Both the position numbers and the translations under genes were made by a program. Positions 1-5,923 of a DNA stretch of 5,923 nucleotides are shown here, in pieces (the first letter of the stretch is position 1; each line of letters starts with the position of its first letter). Source of the stretch: Flavobacteriaceae bacterium (GTDB lineage: Bacteria; Bacteroidota; Bacteroidia; Flavobacteriales; Flavobacteriaceae); NCBI GenBank assembly GCA_029238555.1, contig JAQWFV010000046.1, positions 1-5,923 of the forward strand, in the 5' to 3' direction. The notes below the pieces were generated by a model that made no database searches, had not been told where the DNA came from, and worked only from the letters and a program-made list of their open reading frames with translations.

Positions 1-387
1 CGCGGCCGATGGTCCTGAGAACTCTGTCCCAGCAATGGGGTGCGCTGCCAAGTAATTTCTTCTGTTGGGATGGTCTTTAACCGCCTCACACAAGCTGGCC
101 TTTGTGGAACCGGCATCTACTACTACAGTATGTGCAGACACCTGATCCAATACGAGCGGCAACACTTTTAAAGTGGCGTCTACCGGAATAGCTATAAACA
201 CCATATCTGCCTTTGCCACATCTTCTAAACGCCCTATCTCATCTATCACACCCAAGGACAAAGCTTCCTTTAAGTAGTCTTCCTTTTGGTCAATCCCAAT
301 GCGTTTCACCTCAGGATAATGTTCCTTGATGTCTTTAGAAAAAGAACCTCCAATTAAACCAACTCCTATGATACAAACTACTTTCAT
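1..387 (-). CDS. tyrA: Prephenate dehydrogenase, N-terminal 129 residues (cut by window edge)
   Basis: Prephenate dehydrogenase oxidatively decarboxylates prephenate to 4-hydroxyphenylpyruvate with NAD(P)+, the committed step to tyrosine, in the cytoplasm. The visible part is the Rossmann domain: a dinucleotide-binding GVGLIGGS at residues 8-15, an acidic residue at the end of the second strand (D33 in GIDQKE) that favours NAD+ over NADP+, a DAGSTK motif at 91-96, and HPIAGTE at 116-122, whose His116 matches the catalytic histidine of the family. The start is ATG at 387-385, 2 bp after the aminotransferase stop codon, so it is the third gene of the pheA operon. The reading frame is open to base 1 and the C-terminal helical dimerisation domain lies outside. 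In related bacteria a DAHP synthase/chorismate mutase gene often follows, but that cannot be seen here. The identification is firm. No chorismate mutase domain precedes it, unlike enterobacterial TyrA. Confidence 0.95.
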   Translation of the reverse strand, partial: MKVVCIIGVGLIGGSFSKDIKEHYPEVKRIGIDQKEDYLKEALSLGVIDEIGRLEDVAKADMVFIAIPVDATLKVLPLVLDQVSAHTVVVDAGSTKASLCEAVKDHPNRRNYLAAHPIAGTEFSGPSAA

Positions 388-389
388 AC

Positions 390-1538
390 TTAATTCTTCA
401 CGCGTTCAATAGCTTCTTTTATTATCGTTTTGTCTACACAAAGAGAAAAACGAACATAGCCTGCTCCGCCAGCTCCAAAAATGGTTCCTGGGGTAATAAA
501 TAAATCTTTTTCATGTAACAATGCCTCTATAAAAGCTTCTGCATCTGTTAGGCCCTCTGGTAATTTAGCCCACACAAATAAGCCCACCGCCTTTGGATCG
601 TAAGTACAGCCTAAAGCGTCTGCCAACTCATAGGTGAGTGCCCTTCGCTCCTCATATACTTTATTAAGTGCTGTATACCAATCGTCAGCAACTTCCAATG
701 CCGCTATGGCTCCCTTTTGTACCGGATAAAACATCCCGGAATCCATATTACTCTTCACCTTCAGCACCGCATTAATAATGGCTTCGTCTCCCAACACCAT
801 TCCTACACGCCAGCCAGCCATATTAAACGTCTTACTCAAAGAATTTAACTCCAATACATGTCCTTTAGCGCCTGGAATGGATAAGATACTCTGAGGCGCC
901 TTGTTTAAAATAAAACTATAAGGGTTGTCATTGACCAAAAGAATATCGTGCTTTTTGGCAAAGGCCACCAATTCGGTAAGTGCTGCTACAGAAGCTACTG
1001 CTCCAGTAGGCATATGAGGGTAAGACAGCCACATGAGTTTCACCTGAGTGAGGTCTAACTGCTCCAAAGCGGCTATATCTGGCAACCAATTGTGCTCAAT
1101 AGAAAGCCTGTAAGGAATGACCTTAGCGCCTACCAAATCAGATACTGACTGATAGGTAGGGTATCCTGGATCTGGAATTAGCACTCCATCTCCTGGGTTT
1201 AAAAAGGCCATACTAATGTGCATGATCCCTTCTTTTGAACCCATCAATGGCAAAATCTCTGTGGCTGCGTCTAAAGAAACACCAAACTGTCTTTTATAAA
1301 AAGACGCCATAGCTTCTCTGAGCTCGGGCAGTCCCTGATAGGACTGATACTGGTGGGCATTCTCCGCGGCCGTGGCAGCTATTAAAGCCTGGGTAACCTT
1401 AGGATCAGGTGCCAAGTCTGGACTCCCAATGCCCATATTAATAATAGGTTTTCCCGCTGCCATTAGGCCCCTAACCTCTCTTAACTTTCTAGAGAAGTAG
1501 TATTCTTGTACCGTATTTAAACGTGTGGCTGTTTTCAT
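390..1538 (-). CDS. PLP-dependent class I aminotransferase of the aromatic operon
   Basis: This 382-residue fold-type I aminotransferase probably transfers an amino group to phenylpyruvate and/or 4-hydroxyphenylpyruvate, or to prephenate itself. The position between pheA and tyrA suggests this role; the sequence alone does not fix the substrate. Visible landmarks are GIGSPDL (36-42), GYPTY (125-129), the cofactor-contacting Asp204 and Tyr207 in VNDNPY, the Schiff-base Lys236 in SLSKTFNMAGWR (233-244) with the phosphate-binding Arg244, and Arg363 in YVRFSLC, which should bind the substrate alpha-carboxylate. Length is normal for the family. The usual NNPTG motif reads HMPTG (175-179), so the near-invariant Asn beside the PLP ring is Met. 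The ATG overlaps the pheA stop in an ATGA arrangement, indicating translational coupling. An LL-diaminopimelate or aspartate aminotransferase label is possible by similarity, but the operon favours aromatic substrates. The stop is TAA at 392-390. Confidence 0.9.
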   Translation of the reverse strand: MKTATRLNTVQEYYFSRKLREVRGLMAAGKPIINMGIGSPDLAPDPKVTQALIAATAAENAHQYQSYQGLPELREAMASFYKRQFGVSLDAATEILPLMGSKEGIMHISMAFLNPGDGVLIPDPGYPTYQSVSDLVGAKVIPYRLSIEHNWLPDIAALEQLDLTQVKLMWLSYPHMPTGAVASVAALTELVAFAKKHDILLVNDNPYSFILNKAPQSILSIPGAKGHVLELNSLSKTFNMAGWRVGMVLGDEAIINAVLKVKSNMDSGMFYPVQKGAIAALEVADDWYTALNKVYEERRALTYELADALGCTYDPKAVGLFVWAKLPEGLTDAEAFIEALLHEKDLFITPGTIFGAGGAGYVRFSLCVDKTIIKEAIERVKN

Positions 1539-2371
1539 AATTCTCTAGCATTTGTATATTCTCCCAATACCCTAAACTCCGTAGCCATTATTTCTAAAAT
1601 AGCCCTTGCTTTGGTATAGTCTTCATACTGATCAAAAGTAACGTCTACAAAAAAAGCGTACTTCCATGGAAGGTCTATTACTGGAAGTGATTGTATTTTT
1701 GTTAAATTTAAATGGCAGTCACTCATCACATTGAGCACAGCAGCCAAACTGCCCCTTTTGTGATCTAACACGAAACGAAGCGATGCTTTATTAATACGCT
1801 CTTGAGGAATTTCCTTAGAGGTGGTTTTCACTATAATAAAACGGGTGGCATTGTTTTTAATGGTCTGTATGTCAGAAGCCAAGACTTCTAGGCCATACAA
1901 TCCAGCAGCAACTTTAGGTGCTATAGCCGCAATGCCTTTTAGCTGACCAGATTGAATACGCTGCGCAGTTTCAGCAGTATCTACATCTTCTACCAATTGA
2001 ATGTGCGGGTGCTTTTTAAAAAACTCATGACACTGCAATAGGGCCATAGGATGGGAATGTACCGCCTTAATATCTTCCATCCTTTGCCCCGCTAGGGCCA
2101 TAAGGTGGTGGTGAATATTTAAGTAATACTCTCCAATAATATGTAAATGATGGTTATACACCAAAGCGTAGTTTGGAATAATAGAACCCGCAATGGAATT
2201 TTCAATAGCCATAATGCCCTTATCTGCACGCCCCTCCATAAGTTCCTGAACCAATGCCGGAAAAGACATACAAGGAAGCATCTCCTGGTCTGAACCATAA
2301 CAATCTATGGCCACCTGATGGTGGTTAGATCCCTTTATGCCTTGAATGGCTATTGTCATTTTTTCTTTCAT
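1535..2371 (-). CDS. pheA: Prephenate dehydratase, monofunctional, with C-terminal ACT domain
   Basis: Prephenate dehydratase decarboxylates and dehydrates prephenate to phenylpyruvate, the committed step to phenylalanine. The 278 residues form a catalytic PDT domain (about 5-183) and a regulatory ACT domain (about 196-275). No chorismate mutase domain is fused, unlike E. coli PheA. Diagnostic motifs are AIQGIKGSNHH at the N-terminus (8-18), AIENSIAGSI (55-64) and NATRF (174-178), which contains the catalytic Thr-Arg-Phe. In the ACT domain the classic GALV and ESRP phenylalanine-binding motifs read GSLA (207-210) and QSLP (227-230), so feedback binding may differ from the textbook enzyme. The start could be ATG at 2371 or the Met at 2359, which gives MTIAIQG and has a purine-rich AAAGAAAAA in front; the longer form is listed. 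It is the first structural gene of the operon, directly downstream of an attenuator, and overlaps the aminotransferase gene by 4 bp. Identity is firm; the start is uncertain by four codons. Confidence 0.95.
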   Translation of the reverse strand: MKEKMTIAIQGIKGSNHHQVAIDCYGSDQEMLPCMSFPALVQELMEGRADKGIMAIENSIAGSIIPNYALVYNHHLHIIGEYYLNIHHHLMALAGQRMEDIKAVHSHPMALLQCHEFFKKHPHIQLVEDVDTAETAQRIQSGQLKGIAAIAPKVAAGLYGLEVLASDIQTIKNNATRFIIVKTTSKEIPQERINKASLRFVLDHKRGSLAAVLNVMSDCHLNLTKIQSLPVIDLPWKYAFFVDVTFDQYEDYTKARAILEIMATEFRVLGEYTNAREL

Positions 2372-2379
2372 TTTTAATC

Positions 2380-2409
2380 AAAAAAAAATCCCGCAACAGC
2401 GGGACTCTT
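2380..2409 (-). terminator. Intrinsic terminator of the pheA attenuator (3:4 hairpin)
   Basis: On the minus strand, TCCCGC (2404-2399) and GCGGGA (2394-2389) form a perfect 6-bp GC-rich stem closed by the loop TGTT, followed at once by nine T (2388-2380). AAGAG before the stem can pair with the first five T by A-U and G-U, extending it to 11 bp. The T-tract ends 8 bp before the pheA ATG at 2371, so a transcript ending here would carry only the leader and no structural gene. Its 5' arm is shared with an alternative pairing farther upstream, which is the hallmark of an attenuator rather than a simple end-of-gene terminator. The sequence is seen directly; termination itself is inferred. Confidence 0.88.
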
Positions 2410-2448
2410 AATAAGGTATATCGTTCACAATATCCTAGAAAAGCCCCG
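2400..2448 (-). promoter_or_regulatory. Antiterminator pairing (2:3) competing with the terminator
   Basis: On the minus strand CGGGGCTTTT (2448-2439) can pair with AAGAGTCCCG (2409-2400) over 10 consecutive bp, eight Watson-Crick and two G-U. The second arm contains most of the terminator's 5' arm, so the two helices exclude each other. The first arm lies within the last codons of the leader peptide (Thr-Gly-Leu-Phe), and the leader stop codon TAG follows at 2437-2435. A ribosome finishing the leader would cover the first arm and let the terminator form. A ribosome stalled on the upstream Phe/Tyr codons would leave it free and permit readthrough into pheA. The pairing is worked out by hand; the mechanism is inferred from the phe, his and trp attenuators. 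Confidence 0.8.
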
Positions 2449-2509
2449 TACTTCTATTAAAATAGAAGTAGAAGTAAAAACGGTTCCAGAAATTTGTGCT
2501 AAGTGTCAT
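2435..2509 (-). CDS. Phe/Tyr-rich leader peptide of the pheA operon (pheL-like)
   Basis: A 24-codon reading frame starts at ATG 2509-2507 and ends with TAG at 2437-2435. It begins MTLSTNFWNR, continues with an unbroken FYFYFYF at residues 11-17, and ends NRSTGLF. Ten of 24 residues are aromatic (6 Phe, 3 Tyr, 1 Trp), which is far from chance and resembles the Phe-rich PheL peptide upstream of E. coli pheA. Here Phe and Tyr alternate, matching an operon whose products make both amino acids. No strong Shine-Dalgarno is visible; the start is preceded by the A-rich GTAAAAGAAAAT, as is common in Bacteroidota. The role is presumably in being translated: stalling for charged tRNA-Phe or tRNA-Tyr would favour the antiterminator and raise expression of pheA, the aminotransferase and tyrA. 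The name is by analogy of function, not by sequence homology to enterobacterial PheL. Confidence 0.87.
   Translation of the reverse strand: MTLSTNFWNRFYFYFYFNRSTGLF
2449..2470 (-). promoter_or_regulatory. 1:2 (pause-type) hairpin over the Phe/Tyr codons
   Basis: On the minus strand TACTTCTATT (2470-2461) and AATAGAAGTA (2458-2449) are perfect inverted repeats of 10 bp around TT; sterically this is about 9 bp with a 4-nt loop. The left arm encodes Tyr-Phe-Tyr of the leader run, and the right arm ends exactly where the antiterminator arm starts. GAAGTA can instead pair with the first of two tandem TACTTC copies, with the following CGG meeting an upstream CCG across a four-U bulge, and that form would occupy part of the antiterminator arm. 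Likely roles are polymerase pausing to synchronise the first ribosome and protecting against antitermination. The repeat is seen directly; the role is inferred. Confidence 0.75.
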
Positions 2510-2527
2510 ATTTTCTTTTACAAAAAG

Positions 2528-2556
2528 CTAATGTAATTATTATATTTAAAACACAA
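2528..2556 (-). promoter_or_regulatory. Candidate Bacteroidota-type promoter for the pheA operon
   Basis: On the minus strand TTG (2556-2554) is followed after 18 bp by TACATTAG (2535-2528). This matches the Bacteroidota -33 TTG and -7 TAnnTTTG pattern at all positions but one. Transcription would start around 2520-2525, leaving a 5' untranslated stretch of only about 12-16 nt before the leader ATG. An overlapping alternative -7, TAGCTTTT (2531-2524), also matches all but one position but with longer spacing. The AT-rich background makes chance matches likely, so support comes mainly from the position just upstream of the leader. Confidence 0.5.
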
Positions 2557-2677
2557 TGAATTCCATTGATTTTTTTTGAATTCTACCATTTAAGCGATTT
2601 ATATTAAGGAATTTCGGCAAAATCAATTTTAAAACTGAGAATAATAGAATTAATACTGCCCAGCTTTAGAGCAAAAT
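2557..2677. other. Spacer between metF and the pheA promoter; TGAATTC direct repeat
   Basis: This AT-rich spacer contains no convincing gene. Two direct copies of TGAATTC occur at 2557-2563 and 2577-2583, exactly 20 bp apart, just upstream of the candidate promoter; each is followed shortly by CCATT. They could be an operator, but short AT-rich repeats are common by chance. Downstream of metF I find only a weak hairpin (TGCTC / GGGCA near 2673-2657 on the minus strand) without a clean T-tract, so no firm metF terminator can be called. Confidence 0.3.
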
Positions 2678-3631
2678 TTAAAACACCTCAGCAGCTATGG
2701 CTTCTATATTACTAGATTTACCCATGGAGTAATAATGCAAAACGGGTACGCCGGCAGCCATGAGCTCTTTAGACTGTGCAATAGCCCATTCAATTCCTAC
2801 CTGTCTTATAGCGGCTTTGTCTTTTGCGTCAGAGACTGCGTCTATAAGGTCCTGAGGTAAGTCTAGACTGAATACCTGAGGTAAAAGTTGTAGGTGTTTT
2901 TCTACTGCAATGGGTTTAATACCCGGAATAATAGGTACCTCTATGCCCATCCCTTTAGCGGCTGCTACAAACTCAAAGTATTTTTGGTTGTCAAAAAACA
3001 TTTGGGTCACTACGTAGTCTGCGCCTGCGTCTACTTTTTCTTTGAGCCTTTTAAGGTCTTGTTGTAAGGAAGGTGCTTCCATGTGTTTCTCTGGATACCC
3101 CGCTACACCAATACAAAAAGAGCTCGAATGGGCACTTTCAATTTCTTCATGCAGGTACTTTCCAGCGCCCAAATCTTTTATTTGCCCTACTAGGTCCTTG
3201 GCATAAGTATGCCCCCCTGGAGTGGCTTCAAAATAACGTTGGCCGGCCATGGCATCGCCCCTAAGGGCCATAACATTTTCTATCCCTAAGTACTGGCAAT
3301 CTACCAATAAGTATTCCGTCTCTTCTTTGGTGAAACCACCGCAGAGTACATGAGGAACCGTGTCTACCCCATACTTATGCTTTATGGAAGCGCAAATACC
3401 TACGGTACCTGGTCTCATTCTGGTGAGTTTTTTCTCCAACAGACCTTCTTTCTTTAAATAGACAAATTCCTCTCTAGAGGTTGTCACATCTATAAAAGGT
3501 GGGTTAAAGGCCATCAGTGGGTCTATATTGTTGTAAAGCTCCTGAATATTCCCGCCTTTAACGGGGGGGACTATTTCAAAGGAAAATAAGGTGTTCCCTT
3601 TTGCGGCTGCTATGTGCTGGGTAATCTTCAT
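2678..3631 (-). CDS. metF: 5,10-methylenetetrahydrofolate reductase
   Basis: MetF reduces 5,10-methylene-tetrahydrofolate to 5-methyl-tetrahydrofolate using an FAD cofactor, supplying the methyl group used by methionine synthase encoded just upstream. The 317-residue protein is a single TIM barrel of normal bacterial length, without the regulatory domain of eukaryotic MTHFR. Visible motifs are FSFEIVPP (16-23) with the catalytic Glu19, HVLCGG (94-99), ALRGD (122-126) with the FAD/folate-contacting Asp126, VTQMFFDN (208-215), and PGIKP (236-240). The start chosen is ATG at 3631-3629 (MKITQHI), which begins where family members usually begin and is 2 bp after the metH stop. An in-frame ATG 33 bp earlier would add 11 unlikely residues and overlap metH. 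The gene is co-transcribed with and probably translationally coupled to metH. It contains a run of seven C (3569-3563 on the coding strand) without a frameshift. The stop is TAA at 2680-2678. Confidence 0.96.
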   Translation of the reverse strand: MKITQHIAAAKGNTLFSFEIVPPVKGGNIQELYNNIDPLMAFNPPFIDVTTSREEFVYLKKEGLLEKKLTRMRPGTVGICASIKHKYGVDTVPHVLCGGFTKEETEYLLVDCQYLGIENVMALRGDAMAGQRYFEATPGGHTYAKDLVGQIKDLGAGKYLHEEIESAHSSSFCIGVAGYPEKHMEAPSLQQDLKRLKEKVDAGADYVVTQMFFDNQKYFEFVAAAKGMGIEVPIIPGIKPIAVEKHLQLLPQVFSLDLPQDLIDAVSDAKDKAAIRQVGIEWAIAQSKELMAAGVPVLHYYSMGKSSNIEAIAAEVF

Positions 3632-3633
3632 AT

Positions 3634-5923
3634 CTATACGTCTGCTAAATTTGGGGCCAACCATTTCTTGGCGGTGGCTAGAGAAATCTCTTTTCTAGAG
3701 GCAAAATTTTCCAATTGGTCTTGGGTAATCTTACCCACACCAAAGTATTTCGCTTCTGGATGGGCAAAATAATACCCTGATACAGAGGCTGCTGGCCACA
3801 TAGCCAAACTCTCTGTTAGACTAACACCTATCTTTTCTTCTACCTCGAGTAGTTCCCAAAGCGTGTTTTTCTCTAGGTGATCTGGACAGGCTGGGTATCC
3901 TGGCGCAGGCCTAATCCCTTTATACTCCTCGGCTATTAATGCCTCTGGATCTAAAGATTCTTGTGCGGCATACCCCCAATGTGACTGTCTCACTTCTAAG
4001 TGCAAGTATTCTGCAAAGGCCTCTGCTAGTCTGTCTGCCAAGGCTTTTACCATGATGGAGTTATAGTCGTCTAAAGCAGCCTGATAGGTCAAAGCCATTT
4101 CTTCTGATCCAAAACCTGCGGTCACACAAAATGCACCCATATGGTCTTGAACCCCTTCACTTGGAGGGGCTATATAATCTGAAAGGGCTCTGTGTGCCAC
4201 CCCTTCTTTTTTCTTGATTTGCTGTCTAAGGGTCCTAAAAATATAAGTGGTATTGGCGTCTTTTTGAACAGAAATGTCGTCTTCGTTAGAGCGCTCTGCA
4301 GGGAATAATCCAAAGACTGCTTTTGCCGTAAATTTCTCTTCAGAGATAATTTTTTCCAACATGGCTTGGGCTTCTTCAAAAAGAGCAGTTGCCTGTTCTC
4401 CCACCACAGCATCTGTTAGAATGTCTGGGAAACGTCCGTGTAACTCCCAACTTCTAAAAAATGGAGTCCAATCTATAAAAGGCACTAAGGCCCTTAAATC
4501 TTGATTTTCAATGACTTGAGTGCCTAATTGATTGGGCGCTGGAGCAAGGTCCTTTTTGAAATTTAACTTCAATGCGTTCTCTCTTGCCTCTGCTAGAGAC
4601 ACATATTCTTTGGTTTTAGACCTGTTTAGGAATTGATCTCTAAACTGATCGTAGTCTTGTTTTAGTTTGGCTTTATAAGAAGCTGAAGTATCTGGTTGTA
4701 GCAAATCTCCCACCACGGTCACCGCCCTAGAGGCGTCATTGACATGCACTACCGTTTGGCCGTACTGAGGCGCAATTTTCACTGCGGTATGTGCTTTGGA
4801 AGTAGTGGCACCACCAATAAGTAACGGCATAGTGAAGCCTTCACGTTGCATGGCTTCTGCCAAGAAAACCATCTCATCTAAAGAGGGCGTTATAAGCCCG
4901 CTGAGTCCAATGGCGTCTACCTGGTGCTCTTTTGCTGCAGCAATAATTTTATCTGGTGGCACCATTACCCCCAAATCTATGATCTCATAATTATTACAAG
5001 CCAATACCACACTCACAATATTTTTTCCAATATCATGCACATCTCCTTTCACGGTGGCCATGAGTATTTTTCCAGCAGATTGTGAGGCCGTAGCGTCATA
5101 ATCTACTTGTAGTTTTTTAGCTTCCTCAATATAGGGCAGCAAATAAGCGACTGCTTTTTTCATGACCCTGGCAGATTTTACTACCTGTGGCAAGAACATT
5201 TTTCCACTACCAAAAAGATCTCCTACCACATTCATTCCTGTCATTAAATGACCTTCTATGACTTGAATAGGTGCAGACACAGCATTCCTAGCCGCTTCTA
5301 CATCTTCAATAATATAGGTGTCTAAGCCTTTTACAAGCGCCCTGGTAATTCTATCTTGAAGGGGTTCTTCTCTCCAGGAGAGATCTACTTTGCTTTCTTT
5401 TTTAGTGCCTACAAATCCCTCCGCAAAATCTAATAAGCGTTCGGTAGCGTCTGCTCTTCTATTGAGAACAACGTCTTCTACATGCTCCAAAAGGTCTTTT
5501 GGAATATCTGAATATACCTCCAACATGGCAGGATTTACAATCCCCATATTCATCCCTGCTTTAATAGCGTGGTATAAAAAAACCGAGTGCATGGCTTCCC
5601 GCACTGGATTGTTTCCTCTAAAGCTAAAAGATACATTACTCACCCCACCACTTACGGACACCCCGGGAAGGTTTTCTCTCACCCATTGGGTCGCTTTAAT
5701 AAAGTCTACAGCATTTAATTTATGCTCGTCCATTCCTGTTGCTACAGGAAATATATTTAAATCGAAAATAATATCTTGGGCGGGGAAATCTATGCGTTCT
5801 ACCAATAAGTCATAAGACCGCTTGGCAATTTCAATCCTACGTTCGTAATTGTCTGCCTGCCCTACCTCATCAAAAGCCATAATAATTACAGCAGCACCGT
5901 AATTTTTTATTTTTAGGGCTTGT
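3634..5923 (-). CDS. metH: Cobalamin-dependent methionine synthase, C-terminal 762 residues (5' end outside window)
   Basis: MetH transfers the methyl group of 5-methyl-tetrahydrofolate through methylcobalamin to homocysteine. The frame stays open to the window edge and residues before the first internal Met (at 5880) read KNYGAAVII, which continues into [10 protein letters not shown] as in known MetH proteins, so that Met is internal. Counting from it, the visible parts are the end of the pterin-binding barrel (to about 120, with [14 protein letters not shown] at 77-90), the four-helix cap (about 170-258), the cobalamin domain (about 270-395) with GDVHDIGKN at 279-287, whose His282 should be the lower axial cobalt ligand, plus LSGLITPS and [11 protein letters not shown], and the AdoMet reactivation domain (about 450-745) with [12 protein letters not shown] at 657-668. 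The protein ends WLAPNLADV, as is typical. Whether the homocysteine-binding module is fused or encoded separately, as in many Bacteroidota, cannot be told. The stop TAG (3636-3634) is 2 bp before metF. Confidence 0.97.
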   Translation of the reverse strand, partial: QALKIKNYGAAVIIMAFDEVGQADNYERRIEIAKRSYDLLVERIDFPAQDIIFDLNIFPVATGMDEHKLNAVDFIKATQWVRENLPGVSVSGGVSNVSFSFRGNNPVREAMHSVFLYHAIKAGMNMGIVNPAMLEVYSDIPKDLLEHVEDVVLNRRADATERLLDFAEGFVGTKKESKVDLSWREEPLQDRITRALVKGLDTYIIEDVEAARNAVSAPIQVIEGHLMTGMNVVGDLFGSGKMFLPQVVKSARVMKKAVAYLLPYIEEAKKLQVDYDATASQSAGKILMATVKGDVHDIGKNIVSVVLACNNYEIIDLGVMVPPDKIIAAAKEHQVDAIGLSGLITPSLDEMVFLAEAMQREGFTMPLLIGGATTSKAHTAVKIAPQYGQTVVHVNDASRAVTVVGDLLQPDTSASYKAKLKQDYDQFRDQFLNRSKTKEYVSLAEARENALKLNFKKDLAPAPNQLGTQVIENQDLRALVPFIDWTPFFRSWELHGRFPDILTDAVVGEQATALFEEAQAMLEKIISEEKFTAKAVFGLFPAERSNEDDISVQKDANTTYIFRTLRQQIKKKEGVAHRALSDYIAPPSEGVQDHMGAFCVTAGFGSEEMALTYQAALDDYNSIMVKALADRLAEAFAEYLHLEVRQSHWGYAAQESLDPEALIAEEYKGIRPAPGYPACPDHLEKNTLWELLEVEEKIGVSLTESLAMWPAASVSGYYFAHPEAKYFGVGKITQDQLENFASRKEISLATAKKWLAPNLADV

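Noticed and set aside
2372..2520. A metabolite riboswitch upstream of pheA
   Set aside because: The leader is only about 140 nt, most of it accounted for by a translated Phe/Tyr-rich frame and three attenuator helices; no known riboswitch core is recognisable.
3563..3569. Run of seven G (C on the coding strand) in metF as a phase-variation tract
   Set aside because: The frame is intact, the run encodes part of the conserved VPPV segment, seven is short for a slippage switch, and metF is a housekeeping gene.
3632..3664. Alternative metF start adding 11 residues ([11 protein letters not shown])
   Set aside because: It overlaps the metH coding end by 31 bp, and the added residues are the metH C-terminal codons in another frame. 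MetF proteins normally begin at the MKITQHI-like segment, 2 bp after the metH stop.
4170..4412. Minus-strand 80-codon frame inside metH
   Set aside because: Out-of-frame shadow of the AdoMet-domain coding region; the Lys-rich translation has no protein-like features.
5390..5815. Plus-strand open frame of 141 codons inside metH, and shorter plus-strand frames at 3073-3264, 4274-4504 and 4796-4990
   Set aside because: They lie antisense within strongly conserved metH or metF coding sequence, show no recognisable motifs, and are explained as shadows of the real genes.
5878..5880. ATG at 5880 as the start of metH
   Set aside because: The frame continues upstream without a stop to the window edge, and the upstream residues (NYGAAVII) match the conserved strand before MAFDE in MetH proteins.
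1..5923. Mobile elements, CRISPR arrays, tRNA or rRNA genes, a novel defence system
   Set aside because: No transposase, terminal repeats, spaced repeat arrays or RNA-gene signatures were seen; nearly all sequence is core amino-acid metabolism.

Overview
This window looks like chromosomal DNA from a member of the Bacteroidota, most likely a flavobacterium. The evidence is protein style (a stand-alone prephenate dehydratase with an IQSLP-type ACT domain, and an aminotransferase with a YPHMPTG motif), gene order (prephenate dehydratase, aminotransferase, prephenate dehydrogenase), AT-rich spacers, starts without strong Shine-Dalgarno sequences, and a TTG / TAnnTTTG-like promoter. This is inferred from family knowledge, not from a database search. 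Every gene lies on the minus strand, so transcription runs from high to low coordinates.

Right part (2678-5923): two methionine/one-carbon genes, metH (cobalamin-dependent methionine synthase, 5' end beyond the window) and metF (methylenetetrahydrofolate reductase), are separated by 2 bp. MetF makes 5-methyl-tetrahydrofolate and MetH uses it to methylate homocysteine.

Left part (1-2371): a tightly packed aromatic amino-acid operon, pheA (prephenate dehydratase), a PLP aminotransferase, and tyrA (prephenate dehydrogenase, cut off at base 1). pheA and the aminotransferase gene overlap by 4 bp, and the aminotransferase gene and tyrA are 2 bp apart. Together they convert prephenate to phenylalanine and tyrosine.

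The most interesting part is the 306-bp gap between the two units (2372-2677). It holds what appears to be a complete ribosome-mediated transcription attenuator for the pheA operon: a candidate promoter, a 24-codon leader peptide with an uninterrupted FYFYFYF run, a hairpin overlapping those codons, an antiterminator that can pair over 10 bp, and an intrinsic terminator whose T-tract ends 8 bp before the pheA start. The alternating Phe and Tyr codons fit an operon that makes both amino acids. The design parallels enterobacterial pheL-pheA, but the peptide sequence and host lineage differ.
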